Source: RPQJ01 sp963706535 (GTDB lineage: Bacteria; Pseudomonadota; Gammaproteobacteria; Steroidobacterales; Steroidobacteraceae). From it: DNA of 64,000 nucleotides. Below are positions 42,490 through 53,654 of this stretch, piece by piece (within the stretch, counting starts at the first letter, position 1; each line of letters starts with the position of its first letter). The notes under the pieces were generated by a model. The model was not told where the DNA came from, ran no database searches, and worked only from the letters and a program-made list of their open reading frames with translations. Position numbers and translations under genes: made by a program. The DNA is taken from assembly GCA_963706535.1 (NCBI GenBank), contig CAVPMU010000006.1:1-64000 (forward strand), given 5' to 3'.

Positions 42490-42831
42490 ATGGCGGCTAC
42501 CCATCTATTCAAGGTCGTGTTCCACAACCAGGGCAAGGTCTACGAGATCTACGCCCGCAAGGTGGGGCACGGCGCGCTGTTCGGCTTCGTCGAGGTCGAG
42601 GAACTCGTCTTCGGCGAGCGCTCGAGCGTCGTGGTGGACCCCGCCGAGGAGAAGGTCCAGGCCGAATTCGCCGGGGTCAAGCGCACCTACCTGCCGCTGC
42701 ATTCCGTGATTCGCATCGACGAGGTGCGCAAGTCGGGCGCGAGCAAGGTCCTGCCGGTCGAGTCCTCGAACGTCACCCCGTTCCCCTTCCCCGTCTACAC
42801 CCCCGGCGACCCCGGTACGCGCAACAAGTAG
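42490..42831 (+). CDS. DUF1820 family protein
   Basis: 113-residue small protein: HLFKVVFHNQGKVYEIYARK, then GFVEVEELVFGERSSVVVDP, YLPLHSVIRIDEVRK and a Pro-rich C-terminus with NVTPFPFP. It is a conserved gammaproteobacterial family of unknown function with a beta-rich fold. The ATG at 42490 gives the normal family N-terminus. It is divergent from the FHA gene and followed by purL. Confidence 0.85.
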   Translation: MAATHLFKVVFHNQGKVYEIYARKVGHGALFGFVEVEELVFGERSSVVVDPAEEKVQAEFAGVKRTYLPLHSVIRIDEVRKSGASKVLPVESSNVTPFPFPVYTPGDPGTRNK

Positions 42832-42843
42832 ACCGGTTTCCGG

Positions 42844-42849
42844 TATCAT
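42844..42849 (+). promoter_or_regulatory. Probable -10 of purL
   Basis: TATCAT, about 38 bases upstream of the purL ATG. The GGTTTCCGG just upstream has no clear -35 match. I did not find a convincing PurR box. Confidence 0.35.
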
Positions 42850-42886
42850 TGCGCGCCCCTGCCAGGCCGGCGGCGGCACTCTCCAA

Positions 42887-45800
42887 ATGCTCATACTCAG
42901 CGGCGCTCCCGCGGTCTCCGATTTCAGGCTCGCCAAGCTCCTGACCGCGATCCGCTCGCGGGTCGGGCAGGTCGAGCGCCTCGATTCGCGCTACGTCCAC
43001 TTTGCCGACCTCGAGCGCGACCTCGCACCGGCCGAGACCGTGGTGCTCGAGTCGCTGCTGCGCTATGGACCCACGACGCACGCCGGCGAGCCGAGCGGCG
43101 AGCTGCTGCTGACCGTGCCGCGTTTCGGCACCCTGTCGCCGTGGTCGAGCAAGGCCACCGACATCGCGCACGTCTGCGGGCTCACCGCGTTGCGCCGCAT
43201 CGAGCGCGGCATCGCCTGGTACGTCGCGGGCGCACGCAAGCTCGGCGACGAGGAATGGCGCGAGGTCGCCGCCCTGCTGCACGACCGCATGACCGAGAAC
43301 GTGCTGCGCGAGCCGGGCGGGGCGGCAGGACTCTTCGCCCACACGCGCCCGAAGCCGCTCGCAACGGTGCCGATGCTGGCGGAGGGTCGCACGGCGCTCG
43401 AGTCCGCGAACTCGAGCCTCGGCCTCGCGCTTTCGGATGACGAGATCGACTACCTGCTCGAGGCGTTCCGCGGCCTCGGCCGCGACCCGACCGACGTCGA
43501 GCTGATGATGTTCGCGCAGGCGAACTCCGAGCACTGCCGTCACAAGATCTTCAACGCCGAGTGGATCGTCGACGGCACGAAGAGCGAGAAGTCGCTGTTC
43601 GGCATGATCCGCAACACCCACGCCCGCAACCCGCGGGGCGTGCTCTCGGCCTACCGCGACAACGCCGCCGTCATCGAGGGTTGGCCGGGGCGGCGCTGGT
43701 TCGCGCAGCCGGGCGGCGGGCCGTACGGCGGCGTCGAGGAGCCGATCGACATCCTCATGAAGGTCGAGACGCACAACCACCCGACGGCCATCTCGCCGTT
43801 CCCCGGCGCTGCGACGGGCTCGGGCGGCGAGATCCGAGACGAAGGCGCCACCGGCCGCGGCGCGAAACCGAAGGCGGGCCTCGTGGGCTTCACGGTCTCG
43901 AACCTGCGCATCCCGGGTGCCGTGCAGCCGTGGGAGCAGGACCTCGGCAAGCCGGACCGCATCGCCTCGGCGCTCTCGATCATGCTCGAGGGGCCGGTCG
44001 GCGCCGCGTCGTTCAACAACGAGTTCGGCCGCCCGAACATCTGCGGCTACTTCCGCACGTTCGAGCAACGCGTCGACGCGCCGGGTCGCTCGCCGCTGCG
44101 TGGCTACCACAAGCCGATCATGATCGCGGGCGGCATGGGCAACATCCGCCGCCAGCACGTCGAGAAATCGACCATCGTGCCGGGCTCGCGCATCATCGTG
44201 CTCGGCGGTCCGGCGATGCTGATCGGGCTCGGCGGCGGAGCGGCATCCTCGGTGGGGGCGGGCGCGAGCTCCGCGGATCTCGACTTCGCCTCGGTGCAGC
44301 GCGGCAACCCGGAGATCCAGCGGCGCGCGCAGGAAGTCATCGACGCGTGCTGGGCGCTGGGCGACGAAAACCCGGTGCTGCTGATCCACGACGTCGGCGC
44401 GGGCGGCCTGTCGAATGCCGTGCCCGAGTCCGTGGCGCAGGGCAGCTCCGGCGGCCACGTCGACCTGCGCAAGGTGCTGAGCGACGAGCCCGGCATGTCA
44501 CCGCTCGAGATCTGGTGCAACGAGGCGCAGGAGCGCTACGTGCTGATCGTGGCCGCCGACCGGCTCGCCGCATTCGGCGCGCTGGCCGACCGCGAACGCT
44601 GCCCGTTCGCGGTGATCGGCACGGTGACGGACGACGGCCAGTTGCGCGTCGACGATCCGTTGTTCGGCAACGCGCCCGTCGACATGCCGCTCGAGGTGCT
44701 GCTCGGCAAGGCACCGCGCATGACGCGCGACGTGCGCCGGATGCCACCCGCTGCGGACGACTTCGACCCGGCGCAGGTGGACCTGCACGAGGCTGCGCAT
44801 CGCGTGCTGCGCCTGCCGACGGTGGCGGACAAGACCTTCCTGGTGACGATCGGCGACCGCTCGGTCGGCGGCATGATCAGCCGTGATCCGCTGGTGGGGC
44901 CCTGGCAGGTGGCGGTGAGCGACGTCGCCGTCACCATCAGCGACTACTTCTCCACGCGCGGCGAGGCCATGGCGATGGGTGAGCGCACGCCGCTCGCACT
45001 GCTCGACGCCGCCGCTTCGGGCCGCATGGCGGTGGCCGAGGCCGTGACCAACATCGCGGCCGCCAACGTCGCGGACATCGAGGACATCCGCCTCTCGGCG
45101 AACTGGATGGCCGCCTGCGGCGAGCCGGGCGAGGACGCCGACCTCTACGACACCGTGCGCGCCGTGGGCGAGGAATTCTGCCCGGCGCTCGGCATCGCGA
45201 TTCCCGTCGGCAAGGACTCGCTGTCCATGAAGACCGCGTGGCGCGAGGGGGCGGAGAGCCGCAAGGTCGTGGCGCCGGTCTCGCTGATCGTGTCGTCGTT
45301 TGCGCCCGTGGTCGATGTGCGCCGTACGCTAACGCCGCAACTGCGTACCGACCGTGGCGAGACCCGCCTGCTGCTCATCGACCTCGGCAACGGCAGGAAC
45401 CGCCTCGGCGGATCGTGCCTGGCGCAGGTGCATGGACGCGTCGGCCGGGATGCGCCGGACTGCGACGATCCGCAGCGGCTGCGCGCCTTCTTCGATGCGG
45501 TCGTGCGCCTGCGCCGCGAGGGTCTGCTACTCGCATACCACGACCGGTCGGATGGCGGCCTGTTCGTCACGCTCTGCGAGATGGCGTTCGCGGGGCATTG
45601 CGGCGTCGAGGCTGACGTCGGCGCACTCGACGAGGCTTGCGCCGTGGCCGCGTTGTTCGCCGAGGAGCTGGGCGCCGTGGTACAGGTGGAAGCCGCGGCG
45701 GAAGCGCGCGTGCTGACCGTGCTGCGTGAGGCCGGCCTCGGCGCCTGCTCGCGGGTCATCGGGCGCGTGATCACCGAGGATCGCGTGACCATCACCCGCG

Positions 45801-46783
45801 GCGGCGAGGGCTGGTACGAGGCGGGCCGCACCGAGTTGCGCCGGGCGTGGTCCGAGACCAGCCATCGCATGCAGGCGCTGCGCGATCACCCCGACTGTGC
45901 GCGCGAGGAGTACGAGCGCGCCACCGACCCGACGGACCCGGGCCTGCACGCGCGACTGACCTTCGACCCGTCGGAGGATGTCGCTGCACCCTGCGTGAGC
46001 AAGGGCGCCCGACCGACGGTGGCAATCCTGCGCGAGCAGGGCGTGAACAGCCAGGTGGAGATGGCGGCGGCGTTTCATCGCGCCGGCTTCGAGCCCTGCG
46101 ACGTGCACATGACCGACCTGATCGCCGGTCGCGCACGGCTGGCCGATTTCCGCGGCATCGTCGCCTGCGGCGGATTCTCGTACGGCGACGTGCTGGGCGC
46201 GGGGGAGGGCTGGGCCAAGTCCATCCTGTTCAACGCGGCACTGCGCGGACAGTTCGCCGAGTTCTTCGCCCGGCCGGACACCTTCACGCTCGGCGTGTGC
46301 AACGGCTGCCAGATGCTCTCCGCGCTCAAGGAACTGGTTCCAGGCACGGCGCATTGGCCGCGCTTCATCCGCAACCGCTCGGAGCAGTTCGAGGGACGGG
46401 TGGGTATCGTCGAGGTGCTGCCGACCCCGTCATTGTTCTTCGCGGGAATGACGGGGACAGTGATGCCGATTGCCGTCGCCCATGGTGAAGGCCGTGCCGA
46501 GTTCGCGGACGCTGCGGCACTCGCGGCCTGCGCGGCCAGCGGACTGGTGAGCCTGAGGTTCGTGGACAACCACGGTCATGCCACGGAGTCCTATCCGGCG
46601 AACCCGAACGGTTCGCCGCTCGGGATCACGGGGCTCACCAGCGCGGACGGCCGCGCCACGATCCTGATGCCGCATCCGGAGCGCGTGTTCCGCACGGTGC
46701 AGAACTCGTGGCATCCGGAGGAGTGGGGCGAGGACAGCGGGTGGATGCGGATGTTCCGCAACGCCCGCGTGTGGGTTGGCTAG
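42887..46783 (+). CDS. purL: Phosphoribosylformylglycinamidine synthase
   Basis: 1,298-residue large-type FGAM synthase of de novo purine synthesis (FGAR + Gln + ATP to FGAM). An N-terminal linker domain is followed by AIR-synthase-like domains: the FAQANSEHCRHKIFNAEW motif near residue 208, VETHNHPTAISPFPGAATGS near residue 290, and GMGNIRR and GPAMLIGLGGGAASS near residues 410-445. The C-terminal glutaminase (residues about 1030-1290) has ACGGFSYGDVLGAG, the nucleophile Cys in GVCNGCQML near residue 1140, and the His/Glu of PHPERVFR near the end. Length and motifs are standard. Appears monocistronic. Confidence 0.97.
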   Translation: MLILSGAPAVSDFRLAKLLTAIRSRVGQVERLDSRYVHFADLERDLAPAETVVLESLLRYGPTTHAGEPSGELLLTVPRFGTLSPWSSKATDIAHVCGLTALRRIERGIAWYVAGARKLGDEEWREVAALLHDRMTENVLREPGGAAGLFAHTRPKPLATVPMLAEGRTALESANSSLGLALSDDEIDYLLEAFRGLGRDPTDVELMMFAQANSEHCRHKIFNAEWIVDGTKSEKSLFGMIRNTHARNPRGVLSAYRDNAAVIEGWPGRRWFAQPGGGPYGGVEEPIDILMKVETHNHPTAISPFPGAATGSGGEIRDEGATGRGAKPKAGLVGFTVSNLRIPGAVQPWEQDLGKPDRIASALSIMLEGPVGAASFNNEFGRPNICGYFRTFEQRVDAPGRSPLRGYHKPIMIAGGMGNIRRQHVEKSTIVPGSRIIVLGGPAMLIGLGGGAASSVGAGASSADLDFASVQRGNPEIQRRAQEVIDACWALGDENPVLLIHDVGAGGLSNAVPESVAQGSSGGHVDLRKVLSDEPGMSPLEIWCNEAQERYVLIVAADRLAAFGALADRERCPFAVIGTVTDDGQLRVDDPLFGNAPVDMPLEVLLGKAPRMTRDVRRMPPAADDFDPAQVDLHEAAHRVLRLPTVADKTFLVTIGDRSVGGMISRDPLVGPWQVAVSDVAVTISDYFSTRGEAMAMGERTPLALLDAAASGRMAVAEAVTNIAAANVADIEDIRLSANWMAACGEPGEDADLYDTVRAVGEEFCPALGIAIPVGKDSLSMKTAWREGAESRKVVAPVSLIVSSFAPVVDVRRTLTPQLRTDRGETRLLLIDLGNGRNRLGGSCLAQVHGRVGRDAPDCDDPQRLRAFFDAVVRLRREGLLLAYHDRSDGGLFVTLCEMAFAGHCGVEADVGALDEACAVAALFAEELGAVVQVEAAAEARVLTVLREAGLGACSRVIGRVITEDRVTITRGGEGWYEAGRTELRRAWSETSHRMQALRDHPDCAREEYERATDPTDPGLHARLTFDPSEDVAAPCVSKGARPTVAILREQGVNSQVEMAAAFHRAGFEPCDVHMTDLIAGRARLADFRGIVACGGFSYGDVLGAGEGWAKSILFNAALRGQFAEFFARPDTFTLGVCNGCQMLSALKELVPGTAHWPRFIRNRSEQFEGRVGIVEVLPTPSLFFAGMTGTVMPIAVAHGEGRAEFADAAALAACAASGLVSLRFVDNHGHATESYPANPNGSPLGITGLTSADGRATILMPHPERVFRTVQNSWHPEEWGEDSGWMRMFRNARVWVG

Positions 46784-46895
46784 CGGCCCGGAAACAAGTT
46801 CCAGCGCTGGACGTGTCAGCTAGCGCGGTTCCGCATCCGCGTCAGCGATGTGTTCGGCGTTCCCGCTGGCTACGAAGACACCCCGCTGAAAGCGG
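46784..46895. other. Intergenic region after purL
   Basis: About 110 bases between convergent genes. CACCCCGCTGAAAGCGGTCAG contains a short GCTGAAAGC-like hairpin, but no clear U-tract terminator is visible. Confidence 0.4.
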
Positions 46896-47612
46896 TCAGT
46901 CCGCGCCGGCGGCGCGACCGATCGGCGTGATCTTGTCGAGCGTCTCCTCCGCGAAGAACCGCCGCACCATCATCGCCTGCTGCAGCTTGCCCTTGCGGAC
47001 ATACGCCTGGTAGAGCATGTCCTTCGCCAGTTCGAGCAGCACGCCGGCCTCGAAGGCGTCGAGGTCGGGAATCGACGGCCACGGGTCGGTGTCGTTGCCG
47101 AACAGCACCTTCTTCACCACGTTGAAGGTGTCGACGTCGATCTCCGCCATCTCGCGCGCCTCGGCGATCTGGTTGAAGATCCTGAGGCGTCCGTTCTCGC
47201 CGAGTTCCTGGAACACCGATTGCGCCGTGCGCCGGCACATCGAGGCGAACGCGTTGAAGTGGCCCGCGGAGTAGCAGCCGAGCGCCTCGCGGAACAGCTT
47301 CTCCGCCTCCTCGGGCAGGTAGGTGAAGTTGAACTTCTCGCGCGCCCGCTCGAGCTCGACGAAATTGCTGGCGAGCTCGACGCGGTTCGCGGCGTACACC
47401 TTCACCGCGAAGCGCAGGAAGACGGGTGTATTGCAGGAATCGCAGCGATAGACGATGCCGACGTGGCTCGGGCGGTTCGCGACCAGCTCCGGGTACTGCG
47501 GGATCGAGACGGCGGTGATGTGCGAGAAGACCTGGCAGTGCGGGCAATTGAGCGCCAGGCTGCGCTCCTGGTCGTGGTGCAGGCGACTGTTCGCGTCGAC
47601 GTAGACGGACAT
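46896..47612 (-). CDS. DUF4145-like protein
   Basis: 238-residue protein. The N-terminus has a Cys-pair zinc ribbon (NCPHCQVFSH, then VYRCDSCNTPVFLRF), followed by a helical domain (YLPEEAEKLFREALGCYSAG, HFNAFASMCRRTAQSVFQEL) typical of DUF4145 proteins. The family occurs with restriction systems and also alone, as here. Start set to the ATG at 47612 (MSVYVD). Function is unknown; it may bind nucleic acid. Confidence 0.7.
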   Translation of the reverse strand: MSVYVDANSRLHHDQERSLALNCPHCQVFSHITAVSIPQYPELVANRPSHVGIVYRCDSCNTPVFLRFAVKVYAANRVELASNFVELERAREKFNFTYLPEEAEKLFREALGCYSAGHFNAFASMCRRTAQSVFQELGENGRLRIFNQIAEAREMAEIDVDTFNVVKKVLFGNDTDPWPSIPDLDAFEAGVLLELAKDMLYQAYVRKGKLQQAMMVRRFFAEETLDKITPIGRAAGAD

Positions 47613-47680
47613 GGCTCGACATCCCGCGTCGGGGCTGGTGGCTCCGAGTGTAGCGGAAGGCCGCAGGCCAGGCACGTGGC

Positions 47681-48325
47681 TCAGCGGCTCGACGGGGCGT
47701 CAGCGGCCGCTTCGTTCAATGGCTCGACGAGGACGCTGCCACCCTGCAGGCGGACTTCGAATCGCGCGCCGTTCGCCATCGGCTGCCAGGGCCCATAGGC
47801 CGTCTGGGCGTCGGCCTGGCGGGCCCAGGTCGACCGGTATCTCGCCTTGGTCCAGACGTCGGGTCCCGCGTCTTCGCCGAGGTCGTATCCCGCGACCGAC
47901 CTCGCAGGGCCGGCTGCGCCGGTGGTGTCGCGGGCATTCAGCTGCTCGAGGCGATAGCGCGGACGGACGCCGAGCCGCGCTGCTTCGTTGCGCCACGCCA
48001 GCGTCCGGGCGTCGATGCGCCACTGGTCACCCATCAGCTCGAAGACCTGGATCCGCCCGTGGGGGAGGCGCGTGAGCGTGACGCGGAAACGGCGGGATCC
48101 GGTCTGCTCGAAGTACAGCTCGGCGACGGCCTGCCGCTCGTCGAGCAGGCGGTAGTTCGAGAAGTCGTTCGCGAGCGACCAGGACAGCAACGCGCCGCCG
48201 GCGCAGGTGACCGCGAGGACGAGGTGGCCGGCCGAGGCGAGCCGATGGCCGGCCATGCGCCGGCTTACCGCCAGGATCGAGGCGACCAGGGCGAAGAATG
48301 CCAGGACGACCGCGGCGCCCAGCAC
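47681..48325 (-). CDS. Hypothetical inner-membrane protein
   Basis: 214-residue protein starting with a GTG 8 bases after the hutH stop. Two membrane helices near the N-terminus (LGAAVVLAFFALVASILAV and LASAGHLVLAVTCAGGALL) are followed by a periplasmic or cytosolic beta-rich domain (RFRVTLTRLPHGRIQVFELM, WRIDARTLAWRNEAARLG). I recall similar gammaproteobacterial genes labelled loosely as cation/multidrug efflux pump, without evidence. No catalytic motif is seen. Confidence 0.6.
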   Translation of the reverse strand: MLGAAVVLAFFALVASILAVSRRMAGHRLASAGHLVLAVTCAGGALLSWSLANDFSNYRLLDERQAVAELYFEQTGSRRFRVTLTRLPHGRIQVFELMGDQWRIDARTLAWRNEAARLGVRPRYRLEQLNARDTTGAAGPARSVAGYDLGEDAGPDVWTKARYRSTWARQADAQTAYGPWQPMANGARFEVRLQGGSVLVEPLNEAAADAPSSR

Positions 48326-48332
48326 GGCCGGA

Positions 48333-49853
48333 TCAACCGATGAACTGCGACATCGCGCCGCTCTCGACCACGGCGGCGAGCGCGGCGATGTCCCGGTCGA
48401 GCCGGTGATCGTGCGCGCGGAAAGGCACCAGCTCGCGCAAGTGCGCATGGACGAGCTGCAGCTCGGCGGTGGTCGCGAGCGGGCGCATGCAGTCGATCGC
48501 ATGCGCCGCCACCAGCAGCTCGATGCCGAGGACGCGCGCCGTGTTGGAGCAGATCGTGAGCAGCTTGCGTCCCGCCCAGGGTGCCATGCTGACGTGGTCC
48601 TCCTGGCCGGCCGAGGTCGGCAGGCTGTCGACCGAGGCGGGATGGGCCAGGGTCTTGTTCTCCGAGACGAGCGCCGCCGCGGTCACGTGCGCCATCATGA
48701 AGCCGGACTCGAGGCCCGGCTCCGTGGCGAGGAACATGTTGAGGTTCGGATTGACGCGGCGGTCGAGCAGGTCGATGCGGCGCTCGGCGATGCTCGCGAG
48801 CTCGGCCACCGCGATGGCGAGGAAGTCGCTCACGAACCCGATCGGCTCGGCGTGGAAGTTGCCGCCGGAGATGATGTCGTCGCCGAAGATCAGCGGATTG
48901 TCGGACACTCCATTGAGCGCGGCGCCGAGCACCTCGCGCGCGTGCTCGAGCGTGTGCTCGACGGCGCCGAAGACCTGCGGCATGCAGCGCACGGCGTACG
49001 GGTCCTGGACCCGTTCGCAGTGCTCGTGGCTGCGGAGGATCTCGCTGTCGGTCAGCAGCCGGCGCAGCTTCCGGGCGACCGCGACCTGCCCGGGCAGCCG
49101 GCTCGCCTCCTGGATGCGGGCGTCGAACGGCGCGTGGCTGCCCGCGAGGCCCTCGACGGTGAGGGCGCCGGCCGCGATCGAGGCGTCGAGCAGTCGTTCG
49201 GCCCGGAACAGTCCCTCGAGCGCGAGCGCCAGGCTCAACTGCGTGCCGTTCAGCAGCGCAAGCCCTTCCTTCGCCTCGAGCACGAGCGGTACGAGCCCCA
49301 CGGCGGCAGGGACCTCGGCGCCCGACAGGGACTGCTCGCCGCGCGTCGCCTCGCCCTCGCCGATCAATGCCAGCGTGAGGTGCGCGAGCGGCGCGAGGTC
49401 GCCCGAGGCGCCGACCGAGCCCTGTGCCGGCACGACCGGCAGCACGTCCTCGTTCAGCAGCGCGAGCAGCATCTCGACGACCTGCGGGCGTGTGCCGGAG
49501 TGGCCCGCGGCGAGGTTGTTCGCCTTGAGCAGCAGCATGCGACGCACGATGGCGGGTGGCAGCGGCTCGCCTGTCCCGCAGGCATGGCTGCGCACCAGGT
49601 TCAGCTGCAGCCGGCGGGTCTTGTCCGCCGGGATCACGCGGTTGGCGAAGGCGCCGAACCCGGTGTTGATGCCGTAGGTGGTCTCGCCACGCGCGACCGC
49701 GCGCTGCACGGCGGCCAGGGATACCTCCATGCGTTCGCGAGCGGGTTTCGCGAGCCGCAGTTGCGGCCGGCGCGCCTCGTAGTCACGCAGTTGCACGAGC
49801 GTGAGGCGAGTGCCGTCGATGTCGAGCGTGGGCCGGGTCTTGGTGCGAGCCAT
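48333..49853 (-). CDS. hutH: Histidine ammonia-lyase
   Basis: 506-residue member of the aromatic amino acid ammonia-lyase family. The MIO cofactor triad Ala-Ser-Gly is in GSVGASGDLAPLAHL near residue 150. GINTGFGAF near residue 62 and VQDPYAVRCMPQV near residue 285, SGGNFHAEP near residue 337 and QEDHVSM near residue 420 complete the signature; the last favours histidine over Phe/Tyr lyases. It converts L-histidine to urocanate and ammonia. No hutU, hutI or hutC is nearby, so here it is separated from the rest of the pathway. Confidence 0.92.
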   Translation of the reverse strand: MARTKTRPTLDIDGTRLTLVQLRDYEARRPQLRLAKPARERMEVSLAAVQRAVARGETTYGINTGFGAFANRVIPADKTRRLQLNLVRSHACGTGEPLPPAIVRRMLLLKANNLAAGHSGTRPQVVEMLLALLNEDVLPVVPAQGSVGASGDLAPLAHLTLALIGEGEATRGEQSLSGAEVPAAVGLVPLVLEAKEGLALLNGTQLSLALALEGLFRAERLLDASIAAGALTVEGLAGSHAPFDARIQEASRLPGQVAVARKLRRLLTDSEILRSHEHCERVQDPYAVRCMPQVFGAVEHTLEHAREVLGAALNGVSDNPLIFGDDIISGGNFHAEPIGFVSDFLAIAVAELASIAERRIDLLDRRVNPNLNMFLATEPGLESGFMMAHVTAAALVSENKTLAHPASVDSLPTSAGQEDHVSMAPWAGRKLLTICSNTARVLGIELLVAAHAIDCMRPLATTAELQLVHAHLRELVPFRAHDHRLDRDIAALAAVVESGAMSQFIG

Positions 49854-49880
49854 GCGTTTCCCCCGCCGCGAGTCTACGCG

Positions 49881-51548
<1,668 letters not shown>

Positions 51549-51681
51549 TTCTGCTCGTCGGCTCCGCGGCGGTCGGTGCGAAAAAGGGCCGCGATTATGC
51601 GGGTTCGGGGGCTCTCGCGCCACGTTGCAGCGGAGACGTTCTCCGTAGTCCAGGCTGCGAGTTGCCGCGAGCCATCGCGAG

Positions 51682-51763
51682 GACGCCGTCAATTCTTCCC
51701 TGGAGGCTCCGGGCGCGCCGTCCATGGCGCGCCCGGAGCCTCCAGGGACGGATTTACGGCGTC
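51682..51763. repeat. Large intergenic inverted repeat (REP-like)
   Basis: Perfect 22-base arms at 51698-51719 and 51726-51747 around the 6-base loop GTCCAT. They are extended outward by imperfect arms that start GACGCCGT on one side and end ACGGCGTC on the other. It lies between divergent ettA and glyA. The sequence style (CCCTGGAGGCTCC, ACGGATTTACGGCGTC) resembles dispersed palindromic repeats I have seen in Xanthomonadales-like genomes. Confidence 0.85.
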
Positions 51764-51818
51764 CCCGGGACCGAATCCCCCACGCCCCGCCGCGCCGCTA
51801 ACACCGACGGCCTTCGGC

Positions 51819-51824
51819 TACAAT
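51819..51824 (+). promoter_or_regulatory. Probable -10 of glyA
   Basis: TACAAT in GGCTACAATTGCGCG, about 27 bases upstream of the glyA ATG; no good -35 is visible. Confidence 0.5.
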
Positions 51825-51851
51825 TGCGCGTCCGAAGACCGTGGAGTACCG

Positions 51852-53105
51852 ATGTTTCCCGCCAGCATGACGATCGCCGGGTTCGACCCCGAACTCGCGG
51901 TTGCGCTCGACCACGAGCGCACCCGCCAGGAAGACCACATCGAGCTGATCGCTTCCGAGAATTACGCCAGCCCGCGCGTGCTCGAGGCGCAGGGGTCGGT
52001 GCTCACCAACAAGTACGCCGAGGGTTACCCGGCGAAGCGCTACTACGGCGGCTGCGAGTACGTCGACATCGCCGAGCAACTCGCGATCGACCGCGCGAAG
52101 CAGCTGTTCGGGGCGGCCTACGCCAACGTCCAGCCGCACTCGGGTTCGCAGGCGAACGCGGCGGCCTACCTCGCGCTCATCCAGCCGGGCGACACGCTGC
52201 TCGGCATGAGCCTCGACCACGGCGGTCACCTGACGCACGGCGCGAAGGTCAATTTCTCCGGCAAGATCTTCCAGGCCGTGCAGTACGGCCTCGACCCGGC
52301 GACGGGCGAGATCGACTACGCGCAGGTCGAGCGTCTCGCGCAGGAGCACCGGCCGAAGCTCGTCATCGCGGGCTTCTCGGCGTATTCCCGCGTCATCGAC
52401 TGGGCGCGTTTCCGCGGGATCGCCGACTCGGTCGGCGCCTACTTCCTCGTGGACATGGCGCACGTCGCGGGCCTCGTGGCCGCGGGCGTGTACCCGACGC
52501 CGATTCCCTACGCCGACGTGGTCACGACCACCACGCACAAGACGCTGCGCGGCCCGCGCGGCGGGCTGATCCTCGCGCGCGCCAACGAGGAGATCGAGAA
52601 GAAGCTGAATTCGCTGATCTTCCCCGGCACGCAGGGCGGGCCGCTGATGCACGTCATCGCGGCGAAGGCGGTCGCGTTCCTCGAGGCGTTGCAGCCCGAG
52701 TTCGCGGGCTACCAGCGGCAGGTCGTCGCGAACGCGCGCGCGATGGCGGCGACGCTCATGGGACGTGGCTACAGGATCGTCTCGGGTGGCACCGACAACC
52801 ACCTGTTCCTCGTGGACCTGATCGGTCGCGACTACACCGGCAAGGACGCGGACGCGGCGCTCGGCCGCGCGCACATCACGGTCAACAAGAACACCGTGCC
52901 GAACGACCCGCGCTCGCCCTTCGTCACGAGCGGGTTGCGCATCGGGTCGCCGGCGGTCACCACCCGCGGTTTCAACGAGCCCGAGGCCACGCAGCTCTCG
53001 CACTGGATCGCGGACGTGCTCGACGACGTGGCGAACGAGTCCGTCATCGAGCGAACCCGGCAGGCGGTGCTCGAGATCTGCCGCCGGTTCCCGGTCTACG
53101 GCTGA
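51852..53105 (+). CDS. glyA: Serine hydroxymethyltransferase
   Basis: 417-residue PLP enzyme converting serine and tetrahydrofolate to glycine and methylene-THF. Recognisable: IELIASENYASPRVLEAQGS near residue 35, YAEGYPAKRYYGGCE near residue 55, HGGHLTHG, and the PLP lysine in VVTTTTHKTLRGPRGG near residue 228. Standard length. First gene of a run that continues with nrdR and ribDE with short gaps. Confidence 0.97.
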   Translation: MFPASMTIAGFDPELAVALDHERTRQEDHIELIASENYASPRVLEAQGSVLTNKYAEGYPAKRYYGGCEYVDIAEQLAIDRAKQLFGAAYANVQPHSGSQANAAAYLALIQPGDTLLGMSLDHGGHLTHGAKVNFSGKIFQAVQYGLDPATGEIDYAQVERLAQEHRPKLVIAGFSAYSRVIDWARFRGIADSVGAYFLVDMAHVAGLVAAGVYPTPIPYADVVTTTTHKTLRGPRGGLILARANEEIEKKLNSLIFPGTQGGPLMHVIAAKAVAFLEALQPEFAGYQRQVVANARAMAATLMGRGYRIVSGGTDNHLFLVDLIGRDYTGKDADAALGRAHITVNKNTVPNDPRSPFVTSGLRIGSPAVTTRGFNEPEATQLSHWIADVLDDVANESVIERTRQAVLEICRRFPVYG

Positions 53106-53132
53106 CGCGCGCCGCGCGCCACGCACCCGGCG

Positions 53133-53654
53133 ATGTACTGCCCCTTCTGCGCCCACGAGGAAACGAAGGTCATCGACTCGCGCCTCGCGGCCGAGGGGCA
53201 GCAGGTCCGTCGCCGGCGCGAGTGCCTGCACTGCGGCGAGCGCTTCACGACCTTCGAATCCGCCGAGCTCGTGATGCCGCGGGTCGTGAAGAGCGACTCG
53301 ACCCGCGAGCCCTTCGACGAGGCGAAGCTCAGGGCCGGGATGCTGCGCGCGCTCGAGAAGCGGCCGGTGTCGAGCGAGGCGGTCGACGCGGCGGTCAACC
53401 ACGTGTGCCACAAGCTGCGCACGCTCGGCGAGCGCGAAGTGCCCGCAAGGCTGGTGGGGGAACTCGTCATGGACGAACTCCACCAGCTCGACGAGGTCGC
53501 CTACGTGCGGTTCGCCTCCGTCTACCGCAGCTTCCAGGACGTCGATGCCTTCCGCGAGGAGATCGAGAGCCTGAAGCAGCGCCGGCCGCGCACGGCCGAG
53601 GACGTGCAGCTCGCGCTGTGGTCGACGGCGGAGCCCACGGGCAGGAAGAAGTGA
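53133..53654 (+). CDS. nrdR: Transcriptional repressor NrdR
   Basis: 173-residue repressor of ribonucleotide reductase genes. An N-terminal zinc ribbon (MYCPFCAHEETKVIDSRL, RRRRECLHCGERFTTFE) is followed by an ATP-cone domain (MPRVVKSDSTREPFDEAKLR, ALEKRPVS, VRFASVYRSFQDVD). The stop overlaps the ribD GTG by four bases. Adjacent to the riboflavin genes, as in many proteobacteria. Confidence 0.96.
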   Translation: MYCPFCAHEETKVIDSRLAAEGQQVRRRRECLHCGERFTTFESAELVMPRVVKSDSTREPFDEAKLRAGMLRALEKRPVSSEAVDAAVNHVCHKLRTLGEREVPARLVGELVMDELHQLDEVAYVRFASVYRSFQDVDAFREEIESLKQRRPRTAEDVQLALWSTAEPTGRKK

